From: JBBDWZ01 sp050732575
GTDB taxonomy: Bacteria > Gemmatimonadota > Gemmatimonadetes > Longimicrobiales > RSA9
Reading direction: 5' to 3'
DNA length: 39,005 bases
Assembly (NCBI GenBank): GCA_050732575.1
Contig: JBOHRF010000018.1
Span: 1-39,005, forward strand
The notes beneath the pieces are model-generated. The model was not told the DNA's origin. It did no database searches and saw nothing but the letters and a program-made list of their open reading frames with translations. Below, piece by piece: positions 30,687 to 39,005 of the stretch (position 1 is the stretch's first letter; each line of letters opens with the position of its first letter). The position numbers were made by a program, and so were the translations under genes.

Positions 30687-32960
30687 TCACCGTTTCTGCG
30701 CTGGACCGGACATGCCCGCGGGCGCCACGGTGCGCACGTTCCAGGCAGCTCGCAACGACGAGGCTTGTGCTCGTTGCATGCGCCCGAACGGGTCAACAGG
30801 GCCGCCGCAGCCCGAGCCAGAAGCGGTTTCTGTCCAGCCGCGCGTTTCAAACCGAAGACTCGCAGTTCCCTTAAGACCCCAGTCGTTGTCCCAGCCGGTG
30901 ACAGTGCTGAGATCGGGAATGGTCAGATCGACCGTTGAGGCAGGACCCAGGTACGCGGCAGAAACGTTCAGCTCTATCGAGCGATCGGGGTTGAGAGTGT
31001 TGGGTTGAGTGCTGGTGTACGTGATCTGAACGCCACCGTTATACTCGGCTTGCCTGGTGTAGCGCGCGCGGTACCTCACGCTTGGAGAGGTAGCCACGGT
31101 ACTGTTCTCGACCGAGCCCAAGGGCGAAAACACCAACGTCTGATCGACGGCTTGAACAAAGCAGGCCATCACCCAGTGATCACTGGCAGTCGCTACCAGC
31201 CGGTGGACATCGCCAGCCTGCGGCGCAGGAACACCGAGGAAAGTCGAGCTCGGGTTGCACCAGCCGTAGTTGTAAGGGTCCACACAATAGAGAATAGCCG
31301 TGGTTCCGTTCGAGGTGCGAAACTCGGACCACACGGAGTGCAACTCGCCACCCGCGATGTTCACTCGCCGCGACACGAGCGGGAAGGCTTCGGCTGCATT
31401 GAAATCCAGCACGGGCAATGTGCTGCCAAACGCAGGGTTCGGATTGCGACGAATGATGGCTTTGCCGGAAACGCCGGCGCCGACGCCCTCCCAGCCGGAT
31501 TGATATGAGGCAACCAGGTCCGCGGGCGGATTAAGCCACGGAAGATTCACGCTCGTTGACGAAGATGCGGTAGTGGTGCCCCACGTGCCCCAGGCAAGAC
31601 GCACGGATGTGGGCGCGTTCGCCACGGCGACCTGTATGCTTCCGAGGGTCGTCGATGGCGCGCAGCCCGGGAAGAGTTCGTTCAGCTCGGCCTGCGTTCC
31701 GTAGTACAACCTGGTATTCGTCACGGCATAGGTGTTGATGCTGCGTGTGAAATTCCCTTCCACGATGGCGAGCGCACCCCGGCCTGATAGGAGATTGAAG
31801 GCGTAGCCGCTTCCGGCGCCGGTGGCGCGCGTCCAGGAACCATCGCCGTCCTGGTAAGCGACAAAGAAGGGACGCTGCCCGCACAGACGAACGGTCGTGT
31901 TTCCGACCATCGCGCTGGACACGATTGTGAGTGTCATGGTCGTGGTCAGCTCTTCCCAGCCCGCCACCTGTACGCGAATGGCAACGCGATAACTGCCCGG
32001 TGCCACGTATTGGTCTGCCACGACCGCCATCAGGAAATGACCCCTGATGCCGGTTTCTCCATGGAAAGAGAGCCTTACCCCGTTGGGGGCGTCGACCACC
32101 TGGAACGTTACCGGTCCCTCGGAGCCGGATAAGCGCGGCAAGCTCAAGACCGCCCGCGCCTGTTCTCCTGCATTGATCGTGACATGGCTGGGTGCCAGTA
32201 CGAGCGCAGCCGTGTCGTCCGGTTCGTATCTGAAGCAACCATTGCAGCGGGCTTCGCCGTTGCTGCTGGAAACGACCGCCACATCCCCGGCCCCGGCGCC
32301 GGCCACGGCGGGTGTAATGCCTGTGATCTGCGTGGCGCTGACCACGGTACGATCCACCAGCTCGCCGGTGCCAATGACGACTCGGGTCACGTTGTTGAAA
32401 TTTGTGCCCGTGATCGTCACTCTGGTGCCGCCTGCCCGTGGACCACCCTCCGGGCTCACACTTGTAACCGTGAGTGTCACGGGTGGAACGACATAGGTGA
32501 AGCAGCCACGGCAACGGGTGGTGCCATTTGTGCTGGATACAACGACCACGTCTTTGGGGCCGGCGCTGCTCGAGGCCGGAGTTATTCCCGCCATCTCTTC
32601 CTGGTTGATCACCGCAAAGTTCGTCAGCTCGAGCCCGCCTACGGTCACGCTGGTCACGTTCACGAAGTTCGTGCCCACGATGTACAATCGCGTTCCGCCG
32701 GTCAGCGGGCCCAGCGCGGGAGACACGCTATTGATGGTGACAGGGGGCACGAACGGCGGTGCGCTGGGCTGCTCCTCACACGCGAGGGTCGACGCCAGGA
32801 GGACGGCGGACCACCACCACGTACCCACGTTTCGGCCGATTCCGACATGATTCAACCCAACCAAAGGCGTGCGGTAGTCGTGGTGAGCGCTCGAACCGGT
32901 AGGCCTCCATGTCTCTTTGCGCCAGTTCGTGGGAACGTGGTGGTGGTCCGCATTGAACAT
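30687..32960 (-). CDS. surface lipoprotein with two IPT/TIG domains
   Basis: The 757-residue protein starts at ATG 32960 with GAGG 6 nt upstream. An unusually long polar N-terminus precedes the hydrophobic stretch and lipobox STLAC (Cys61), so a GTG start nearer the signal (around 32825) may be the real one. Two IPT/TIG Ig-like domains follow (73-158 and 163-247), each with GGTRxxIxGTNF and each ending in a CxxC motif (RCRGCF and RCNGCF). The remaining 500 residues contain beta-rich repeats without a recognised catalytic site. It is probably an extracellular binding or adhesion protein. It follows the arylsulfotransferase-like gene by 38 nt, a likely operon, and precedes the broken TolB-like gene. 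Confidence 0.75.
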   Translation of the reverse strand: MFNADHHHVPTNWRKETWRPTGSSAHHDYRTPLVGLNHVGIGRNVGTWWWSAVLLASTLACEEQPSAPPFVPPVTINSVSPALGPLTGGTRLYIVGTNFVNVTSVTVGGLELTNFAVINQEEMAGITPASSSAGPKDVVVVSSTNGTTRCRGCFTYVVPPVTLTVTSVSPEGGPRAGGTRVTITGTNFNNVTRVVIGTGELVDRTVVSATQITGITPAVAGAGAGDVAVVSSSNGEARCNGCFRYEPDDTAALVLAPSHVTINAGEQARAVLSLPRLSGSEGPVTFQVVDAPNGVRLSFHGETGIRGHFLMAVVADQYVAPGSYRVAIRVQVAGWEELTTTMTLTIVSSAMVGNTTVRLCGQRPFFVAYQDGDGSWTRATGAGSGYAFNLLSGRGALAIVEGNFTRSINTYAVTNTRLYYGTQAELNELFPGCAPSTTLGSIQVAVANAPTSVRLAWGTWGTTTASSSTSVNLPWLNPPADLVASYQSGWEGVGAGVSGKAIIRRNPNPAFGSTLPVLDFNAAEAFPLVSRRVNIAGGELHSVWSEFRTSNGTTAILYCVDPYNYGWCNPSSTFLGVPAPQAGDVHRLVATASDHWVMACFVQAVDQTLVFSPLGSVENSTVATSPSVRYRARYTRQAEYNGGVQITYTSTQPNTLNPDRSIELNVSAAYLGPASTVDLTIPDLSTVTGWDNDWGLKGTASLRFETRGWTETASGSGCGGPVDPFGRMQRAQASSLRAAWNVRTVAPAGMSGPAQKR

Positions 32961-32998
32961 GAGATACCTCGGTCGTGAAAGGACTAGTCGTGTGTGGG

Positions 32999-34102
32999 TC
33001 AGAAACGGAACAGCGGTGTGGCTCGATAGATGGAATTGACCGTTCCACCCACCATCAGATGCCACACGACGGTGCCTGCATTGGTGACTTCGTAGACTTC
33101 GATGGGACCGGTCGAGCCTTCCTGCTGATTCCTGGCTCGGCCGAATCCGACCAGCGTATTGCCATTGGGCAGCCGGCGCGCACTGCTCATGAGGCGCGCC
33201 CAATTGTCCTGTGTGGGGCGCCACTCCCACACTTTGCGTGCACGTTGACCCGTGATCTGGTACTCGGCTGCGCGTGAGTACGGCTCGGTGGTACGCGCAA
33301 ATCCGTTGTCGAAGAGCAGAACGCGACCGGGCGATATTTCGGCCGCTGTATGCTGGCCGCTGAACGGATCATCCACGGGGAGCGTGGCTGCGGCGCCACC
33401 CAACTTCCACTCGATACTCTGCAAGTTGGGCGCGATCGAAATGACCTGGTCGCGCGCGCGCAGGCTCATGACCGTGTTGCCGTGTGGCCCGCGCGAGATG
33501 GCATTGGCGTGCAGCCAGTTCGTGCGCACGGATTGCGGACCCCAATCAAGGGCCGGATCCAGATGATCGAGTGCGCTCCACCTCTTCTGCACGGTTCCGC
33601 TCTCCGGGCTCCATTCCCAGATCGCCTCGCCATTAAGCAGTGTGTCACGCCACATCTGCCAGTCTTCCGCGACCAGCAGGACGGTGTTGCGCTCGGTTGC
33701 CAGGATGTCGTGGTGGATGCGGCGGCCAGGCCGCGGCTCCTGGGGCAGCTCGCGCACGATCTGTCCATCCACGTTCACTTCGATGAGACCGCGGTCGCTG
33801 TCCAGAAACACGAAGTTCCCGTTGCTGCGTTGCGTGAACGAAAACGGGTTGTTGGCGCGGAAGAACCACACGGGCTGGCCGTATCCATTAACGATCACGA
33901 AGCCGCTGAACCCGCCCACCTGCCGGATCTCGAGCATGATATAAGGCGCGCTGGTCCGGCCCTGCGCAGCGAAGGGAATTGCGGCCAGGTCGGCGGGAAG
34001 CTCGGTGAGCGGGGCCCGCAGCGGGACGGGATCGACAGGTGACTCACAACCAAGCACCGCCAGCGCACATACCGCGGCCAGGAAACGCATGCCAGTGTTC
34101 AT
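32999..34102 (-). CDS. arylsulfotransferase-family lipoprotein
   Basis: The 367-residue protein has signal MNTGMRFLAAVCALAVLGCE with lipobox Cys19. It has the repeated blades of the arylsulfotransferase (ASST) beta-propeller: GFVIVNGYGQPVWFF, RRIHHDILATERNTVLLVAED, WLHANAISRGPHGNTVMSLR, FSGQHTAAEISPGRVLLFDNG and SSARRLPNGNTLVGFG. His residues in HHD, WLHAN and QHTAAE match positions where ASST enzymes hold sulfate and the active His. PAPS-independent ASST transfers sulfate between phenols, but many bacterial homologues are uncharacterised, so activity is inferred. ATG 34138 is also possible, but neither start has a good ribosome binding site. It is flanked by the IPT lipoprotein and a frameshifted gene on the same strand. 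Confidence 0.83.
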   Translation of the reverse strand: MNTGMRFLAAVCALAVLGCESPVDPVPLRAPLTELPADLAAIPFAAQGRTSAPYIMLEIRQVGGFSGFVIVNGYGQPVWFFRANNPFSFTQRSNGNFVFLDSDRGLIEVNVDGQIVRELPQEPRPGRRIHHDILATERNTVLLVAEDWQMWRDTLLNGEAIWEWSPESGTVQKRWSALDHLDPALDWGPQSVRTNWLHANAISRGPHGNTVMSLRARDQVISIAPNLQSIEWKLGGAAATLPVDDPFSGQHTAAEISPGRVLLFDNGFARTTEPYSRAAEYQITGQRARKVWEWRPTQDNWARLMSSARRLPNGNTLVGFGRARNQQEGSTGPIEVYEVTNAGTVVWHLMVGGTVNSIYRATPLFRF

Positions 34103-34197
34103 TGCCACAAAGCCGAGTTCCAGTTCACAAGGGCGCATGGTATGCTCAGTCCAACGCTGAACGGCAATATTGAAACAATGGAGGCGGTTGCCTCTGA

Positions 34198-35915
34198 TTA
34201 CGCGCGGTACTGGTGTTCACGAGTCTCTTCGACACGGTACCAGAGTCGCCATGACTGCTCGCGCGCGGGTGTATGGCTGCCGAGCCAGGTAGATGGGTCG
34301 CCTTCGTGCGTCGCGACGAATCGCACGAACTCCTGCGCGACTTCGTCCAGTTCCCACTCGCCGACCAGCAATTCAACAGAGAGCCGCTCGCCGCTCTGCA
34401 CCATGGTCTCGCCTACCAGCGAGTTCAGTTCCACGATGCTGCCACGGGCATTGAAGGTTGGAATGACGATATCCCTGATCACCCGCGCAGCGAGCACCGA
34501 GCCGTCGACCCGCAACCTTGCGGTAATCGTTGCATGGTCATTGACAAGCGCGGGATCTGACAAATCAGGAAACTGCAGACGCTCGGCCACAACTCGGATC
34601 GCGATCGTCTCAACTGGCACCGGAATCGATTCGGGCGGTAACGCACGAAATCCAGTCGCGAGCTGGTCGCGCAGGTATGCGGAGTCGGTCGCGGCGCTAT
34701 CGAGAGTGGCCAGCAGGAGTCGGTGACCGTCGGCTGCCCCTCGAGTGGCGCGTTGTCGGATTGCGTCAGGGTCGAGTCGAGGCCGCTCTCCCGACGCGTA
34801 GGCGTCATAATGATCCAGAGCAAGATCGCGCAACGCAGCGCCGATTCCGCCTACAATAGCCCGATTCACCAACTCTTCGGAGAGGCGTGACCAGTGGGGT
34901 TCGGCAGATTTCTCTCCGGCAACTGTTGTAAGCGCTGCCGTATCTGCTGCCAGAAATGTTGCGACCAGGTCGGTCAACATGCACGGAGAGAGCGTGCGCC
35001 CTGCAATTGCAATTGTGCGCGCACCGATCTCCCACGGACTGAGGTTTCCCTGAAAAGCCATGGGTCCCAGTCCAGTGAGCACGCCCCAAGAAGTGGCGAC
35101 CAACATCGATGCGCGCTGTTCGGGACGCGTCAACCAGAGAGCGACGTTTCGGTGGTAAGCCTGGATGCTCGCATAGAGCGGAGGGTTGTAGTCCTTGAAG
35201 CCGCGTGTGTTCATGCTGAACCAGTGATGCCAGGTAGAATCGACAACGACTCGGCCAATCCCCTGGAGTTCGGGCCCGGTTGAAGTGTCTCGTGCCGAGT
35301 GGCACCCTGAAACGCAGGAACGCCCTGCTCGTGTTTCCACTTCCGCATGGTCCGGGCGCGCGGGATGCGCGACGACATGGATGCGCCCAGGAGACTGTGG
35401 TCGCCGGTAGCAAACACACCGCCGCCACGATCCATCCAGTCGGCGACTATCTTGAGCTCGCGATCATCGAGCGGCCTGTACTCACTCCGTTGGATGATCG
35501 AATCGTCGGCACCGGGCACGTCCGCGTCCTGCCCTGGTTCGTCACCGAAGAACCAGATCTGATCGTAGGCATTGATATCGAAGCCAGGTCGCGTAAAACG
35601 AAATCCGCTAAACCTGACGCCATAGTCACCCGGATTGAGGTTTTGGAGCGGGTCTCCTTTGCGGTCGGCTACGTCGATTTCGAAACGCGTCCACCAGCCG
35701 AACGACTCATCGCGAAGCGTGTCGAGCACCAGTCCCAGTCCGAAGATGCCGAGTCCCTTCTGCAGATTCACACGGCCGTCGATCACGAACAGGATTCGGA
35801 CTCGAGTCCCCCAAAGCCACGGTCCACGTTTGATTCCCCACGCGTGAGCTGGGTCCTCGGCCATTGTCCTGGACCGCGATCCGTCACAGCTGGTGACGCG
35901 TTCCATATCTCTCAT
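34198..35915 (-). pseudogene. GATase-like protein gene split by a frameshift
   Basis: Two overlapping minus-strand frames make one protein. The first (35915 to about 35275) reads VRILFVIDGRVNLQKGLGIF, then DINAYDQIWFFGDEPG and VADWMDRGGGVFATGDHSLLGAS, a class I glutamine-amidotransferase-like or ThuA-like Rossmann fold without an obvious catalytic Cys. The second (35280 to 34198) continues GIGRVVVDSTWHHWFSMNTRGF and about 340 more residues, including a beta-rich C-terminus. Adding one C in the run at 35275-35277 restores a single frame of about 572 codons. The homopolymer position means a sequencing error or phase variation is as likely as true decay. The start could be ATG 35915, 35906 or 35864. 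Function unknown. Confidence 0.65.
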
Positions 35916-36292
35916 CGTTATTCCGCCCGAAGTCTGTGACCATCACGGATTGCGCTGCCCCGTTCAGGCCGCTGGCGCCCGTGTCTACGTGCCAGCACCA
36001 ATTCGGCTGGCAGGAGCACGCGAGGTGAACAATGGATTCCTGGAGTCAGCACCGATTCACTTTTCGATCAGCCAGTTCACTCGACCATCATTTCGCCCTG
36101 TCTGCCGCCGGCAGCCGCGGCTGGCGACGCCGCATTCTATGTGGTGTCCGTCACCCAACGGCCCCACGGCCGTCACCTGTCGAGTGACACGATGTGCGGC
36201 GTTTATGTGCATGCTCGTCGGGCTGGGTTGGCGAACGATGCACGCCGATAGGGCCGCGAGCGCGTTACGGTCTTCCTGCCTATGCCACTCAG
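35916..36292. other. 377-nt divergent intergenic region without a recognisable gene
   Basis: The region separates the minus-strand GATase-like gene and the plus-strand BTAD remnant. Frames run through it in both directions but show no domain and no ribosome binding site. It should hold both promoters; none is clear by eye. Confidence 0.4.
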
Positions 36293-37074
36293 ATGTCCAT
36301 GATCGAGCTGCGAACCCTGGGCGCGTTGGAGCTTATTTCGGCCGAAGGCACGCCCATCCGTTCCGTGCTGGCGCAGTCCAGACGCATGGCTCTCCTCTGT
36401 TATCTGGCGCTGACCAGGCCGAGCGGATTCCAATCGCGCGACACACTCTACGCCCTGTTCTGGCCCGAGCACGACACAGCGCAGGGGCGGCACGCGTTGC
36501 GGCAATCGCTCTATGTCCTGCGCCGTGAGCTGGGGGCCAATGCGATCGTATCGCGCGGTGACGGTGCGCTGGGGCTGGCAACGGATCACGTTCTCTGCGA
36601 TGCGTGGGAATTCGAGCGAGCGGTCGATGAAGAGCTCTTCGAGAAGGCACTGGCGCTGTACCGGGGCGATTCGCTGGCGGGATTCCACGTTTCCGATTCC
36701 GTGGCGTTCGAGCACTGGCTGGACGCAGAGCGTACACGGCTGCGCGAACGCGCGGCCGAGGCGACCTGGACCTTTTCCGAGGCCCTGGCGCAGGCGGGAC
36801 AGGCGGCATGGGCCGGCAATGGGCGCGGCGTGCAGCCGCGTTCACGCCTGCTGACGAGACCGCGATCCGCCGCTTGATTCTGACGCTCGACCGTCTGGGC
36901 GACCGCAGTGGAGCGCTGCGCGCGTACGTCGCGCAGCGAGTAATGGGCGTGGGTGGAGCCGGGCGCAGACGCCACGACAACGCCGATGCCACATTGCGGT
37001 TGGTCGCATACGAGTGTGAAAACATCGAAAGCCGCTGCTTCCTGACCGTCGACAATAGCCGCGTACCGAAGTAG
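36293..37074 (+). pseudogene. frameshifted BTAD/SARP-type transcriptional regulator remnant
   Basis: The 36293 frame encodes an N-terminal OmpR-like DNA-binding domain as in SARP/BTAD regulators (MIELRTLGALELISAEGTPI, RRMALLCYLALTRPSGFQSRDTLYALFWPEHD, ARHALRQ-type helix HALRQSLYVLRRELG), then the start of the BTAD helical domain (LYRGDSLAGFHVSDSVAFEHWLDAERTRL). It then goes out of frame at about 36810. The continuing piece WARRAAAFTPADETAIRRLILTLDRLGDRSGALRAYVA is in another frame, and after about 36930 the match ends. Intact members run several hundred residues beyond this point with TPR or AfsR-like parts. The gene is thus both frameshifted and truncated; the tail to 37074 is unrelated sequence. 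Confidence 0.75.
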
Positions 37075-37422
37075 CACGCCCGATATCTCGTCCACTGAGA
37101 TCTCGTACTCATTTTTCCAGGTCGACTACGCGGATCATACCTCTCGAGGGTCCAGCATCACGTTGAACCTCGGTTCCCAAGTCTTGTTCAACATGAGTTA
37201 AAGCAGCGTTATCAGAGCTAAAAGGCTATAGGCATGGCGGCTTGATACAAGTCCCGATGGGAGTGAGAGCGGCGGAAGGAACAACGAGCCCCTGGGCCCG
37301 ACCGCCAGCAAAAAAGCGGCAGTGAAGAACCGTTGATGCGCGACGATTTCGTACTTCACCCTCCCGCTCCTCCAATCCTCTCCTCCTTTGGTCAACAGAA
37401 ATGAGGAGACGACAAGCAAGTC
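37075..37422. other. 348-nt region with no recognised gene
   Basis: The region lies between the BTAD remnant and the plug protein gene, which ends at 37423. It is less GC-rich than average. A minus-strand frame of 73 codons (37198-37419) is hydrophobic but has no ribosome binding site or known domain. It may be leftover DNA from rearrangement. Confidence 0.4.
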
Positions 37423-38283
37423 TCAGTGTGCGTCGGTCTTCCTGTTACGCGCAGAATCCCGGTGCGGTCCGCGACCTCGAGTCCAGATTACGAGTGCGCC
37501 GCTGGCACTCGCTTCGAGCCCATACTGTTGACCCGCTTCAACGGGACTGAGATACTCGAAACTTTCCATAATGTCCAGTCGAAGGTCGCGAAAAATAGCG
37601 TCAGGCTGACAGCTTCTGAAATCACAGTTCCGGTCCGCGACCTTGATCCCATCAATGACAATGACCGGCCATTCACAACTTCTTTCCCTTTGGCTGGCCT
37701 GAGCACTGTTTGGGTTGAGGCTGCGCATCCGCCGAACGGACTCGACACAGAAGACCGGTTCACCTGAAGCGCCCTTAAATTCGCGCACGCGCAGTCCGGC
37801 GCCAAGTTCCCGCACGGCAGCTCTAGGACTCAAGCCGTGGGCCGCGAGTTCCGCCAGCCGCGCGCCAGCGAGAACGTGAGAGCTCCGCGCAAAACCAACC
37901 GCAGCACCGCGCCTGCCTCGAGTATCGACCGAAGTCTCTACAGGATCAAGGCGAATTGCACTTGCCTTCATGACAAACGCAGGCACGGTTAGATCAACAC
38001 CATCGAAGCGCACTGCGTGTCGGCCGGTTGTGTAACCGATCATTTCGACTGTGATCTCATGATCCCCTGTTGCGCTCGGTCTCAACAGAAAAAAACCGCT
38101 CGCATCGGTCGCGGCTCTGACTACGAGCACTCCACCCGATAAGAGTGTTGCGGTGGCACCCACTAGCGGCGCACGAGCTGCCTCATCGACAACCCGGCCC
38201 CGAATGACCTGTGCGGCCGAGAACTTTGCGGTCATCATGCCGCAAGTGATTGTGATCGCAGCATACCGGAAAGCGATAAGCAT
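37423..38283 (-). CDS. carboxypeptidase-regulatory-like / TonB-plug-like protein without a barrel
   Basis: The 286-residue protein starts at ATG 38283 with GGAGG 6 nt upstream and has a signal peptide (about 1-25, cleaved near FSAAQ). Residues 26-105 form a carboxypeptidase-regulatory-like beta domain (VIRGRVVDEAARAPLVGATATLLSGG). Residues about 140-275 resemble a TonB-receptor plug (WPVIVIDGIKVA, IMESFEYLSPVEAGQQYGLEASASGALVIWTRG), with the usual order of ID-G-x and ES-x-E-x-L motifs. The gene stops there and no 22-strand barrel follows. Short proteins with this layout exist as a family and are not simply truncated receptors. Role in the envelope is unknown, and four cysteines in the plug part may form disulfides. 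Confidence 0.78.
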   Translation of the reverse strand: MLIAFRYAAITITCGMMTAKFSAAQVIRGRVVDEAARAPLVGATATLLSGGVLVVRAATDASGFFLLRPSATGDHEITVEMIGYTTGRHAVRFDGVDLTVPAFVMKASAIRLDPVETSVDTRGRRGAAVGFARSSHVLAGARLAELAAHGLSPRAAVRELGAGLRVREFKGASGEPVFCVESVRRMRSLNPNSAQASQRERSCEWPVIVIDGIKVADRNCDFRSCQPDAIFRDLRLDIMESFEYLSPVEAGQQYGLEASASGALVIWTRGRGPHRDSARNRKTDAH

Positions 38284-38307
38284 CGCAGGCCTCCGCGAAA
38301 GAGACAC

Positions 38308-38436
38308 GCTTCTGTGGCAAGACAGGAAGCTCTACACAATCACGCCGCCCGCCACGTCGCATCGAGCGAGGCAAGCTGAAATCCAGCTCAAGAACAAGCC
38401 CAGTAGGGCACATCACGGTACCAGGCTGCCCCCAGC
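38308..38436. other. junction between truncated ISL3 transposase and the plug protein gene
   Basis: These 129 nt hold the promoter region of the plug protein gene and the broken end of the ISL3 element. No inverted repeat end of the element is recognised, so the 3' end was probably lost by deletion. Confidence 0.35.
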
Positions 38437-39005
38437 TCAGTCGTCGAATCGCAGCTGTGCTTGCCGGCGGTCATGGCAATCGAAGATGTCGAGGAAGCTC
38501 TCCTTCAAGAGGTGCGCTCGATAAACCGGTTCGTTGAAGCGAGCGATCCACGACAGCTTCCGTCCTTCGCTGGCGGTCAGGTGCGTTGGACGTTTCAAGA
38601 GCGCCCAGCGACTGCCCTTCAAGCCGACCCGCTGGTACTGCGGGAGCCCGGCCATCTGCTGGCGGCGCACTTCGTCCAGTGCGTCATTGCTGAGCCGCGC
38701 CAGATGAAAGCGATCATTCACGATCTTCGCCTGCGGCGCCCAGGTCCGAATCGCGAGCAGGCAGGCGGGCGAGAGATCCACACTGACTAGTTCGAGCTGG
38801 TGTGCCCGTTTAGTCCCGAAGGCGCGGAAGAAGGCCCCCAGCGCTTCCGATGATTTGCCCTCGCCTACCCAGATCACACGCTCTCGATCATGGTCAACCA
38901 CGACCGTCAGGTACTTGTGATGGCGACGATAGCTGATCTCATCCACGCCGATCCGGCGTACCCCCTCGAACCGGCTCTCGTCCAGATGCTCGGCAACCAG
39001 GCGCC
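38437..39005 (-). mobile_element. ISL3-family transposase, 3'-truncated, running off the right edge
   Basis: The minus-strand frame is open to the window edge and encodes part of an ISL3-type DDE transposase: RLVAEHLDESRFEGVRRIGV, DEISYRRHHKYLTVVVDHDR, RVIWVGEGKSSEALGAFF, VSVDLSPACLLAIRTWAPQA, RFHLARLSNDALDEVRRQQ, HLTASEGRKLSWI. The first two catalytic Asp residues are in VDEIS and VSVDLS. The frame stops right after RRQAQLRFDD at 38437, where intact members continue for about 130 residues including the catalytic Glu region. Nothing downstream to 38308 restores it. It is therefore a truncated, probably inactive copy. The beginning lies outside the window. Confidence 0.88.

Noticed and set aside
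35893..36528. Plus-strand 211-codon frame
   Set aside because: No ribosome binding site or domain, and it overlaps the start of the BTAD remnant in a different frame.
37198..37419. 73-codon hydrophobic minus-strand frame
   Set aside because: It resembles the C-terminal tail of some transposases only vaguely; no ribosome binding site, and no match long enough to name.
1..39005. CRISPR arrays, tRNA or rRNA genes
   Set aside because: No regularly spaced repeats, cloverleaf-like sequences or rRNA motifs were seen on either strand.

Overview
The window is high-GC DNA from a Gram-negative bacterium, and the gene content fits Gemmatimonadota best. It has a SusC/RagA-SusD/RagB pair in a GC-rich genome, a BTAD/SARP-type regulator fragment, a futalosine-pathway menaquinone gene (mqnD), many lipobox-type lipoproteins, IPT/TIG and PD40/TolB-like surface proteins, and a carboxypeptidase-regulatory/plug protein. 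This assignment is inferred from gene families; no rRNA or other phylogenetic marker is present.

Layout. (1) 1-2752 (+): the tail of an asparagine-synthetase-like lasso cyclase, then a 51-codon gene (253-408) that reads as a lasso-peptide precursor, then a PAS-histidine kinase-receiver hybrid 37 nt downstream. The maturation genes, if present, lie left of the window. (2) 2775-15931: housekeeping and regulatory genes, mostly on the minus strand: mqnD, queG (+), an enoyl-CoA isomerase-like crotonase behind a HI0933/BaiN flavoprotein, a TPR lipoprotein, a small lipoprotein, an AraC regulator, an NtrC-type response regulator, a DUF937-OmpA fusion, and a sensor kinase that overlaps a solute-binding lipoprotein gene by 4 nt. 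The last two and the NtrC regulator look like one signalling unit. (3) 16154-20636 (+): a secreted phosphodiesterase, a large IPT plus degenerate-metalloprotease protein with an intrinsic terminator directly upstream of its ribosome binding site, and an OsmC-family peroxide-detoxification protein. (4) 20955-26409 (+): an intact SusC-SusD outer-membrane uptake pair, a strong terminator and a small lipoprotein. (5) 26410-28674: a genetic graveyard. It holds an ISAzo13-type transposase remnant joined to a second, heavily deleted SusC-SusD pair. (6) 28820-29962 (+): two consecutive MliC-like (lysozyme-inhibitor-like) lipoproteins, ending in a perfect 23-bp inverted repeat. (7) 30009-39005: an accessory region with a broken PD40/TolB protein, an IPT lipoprotein, an arylsulfotransferase-like lipoprotein, a frameshifted GATase-like gene, a frameshifted BTAD gene, a barrel-less plug protein and a truncated ISL3 transposase running off the right edge.

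The most interesting item is the lasso-peptide precursor. It is small and easily missed, has a canonical leader, and encodes a core with Gly1 and Glu8 placed to form an 8-residue macrolactam ring. Second is the decay history of the duplicated SusCD locus. Third is the recurrent use of perfect palindromes at all three convergent gene junctions in the window.
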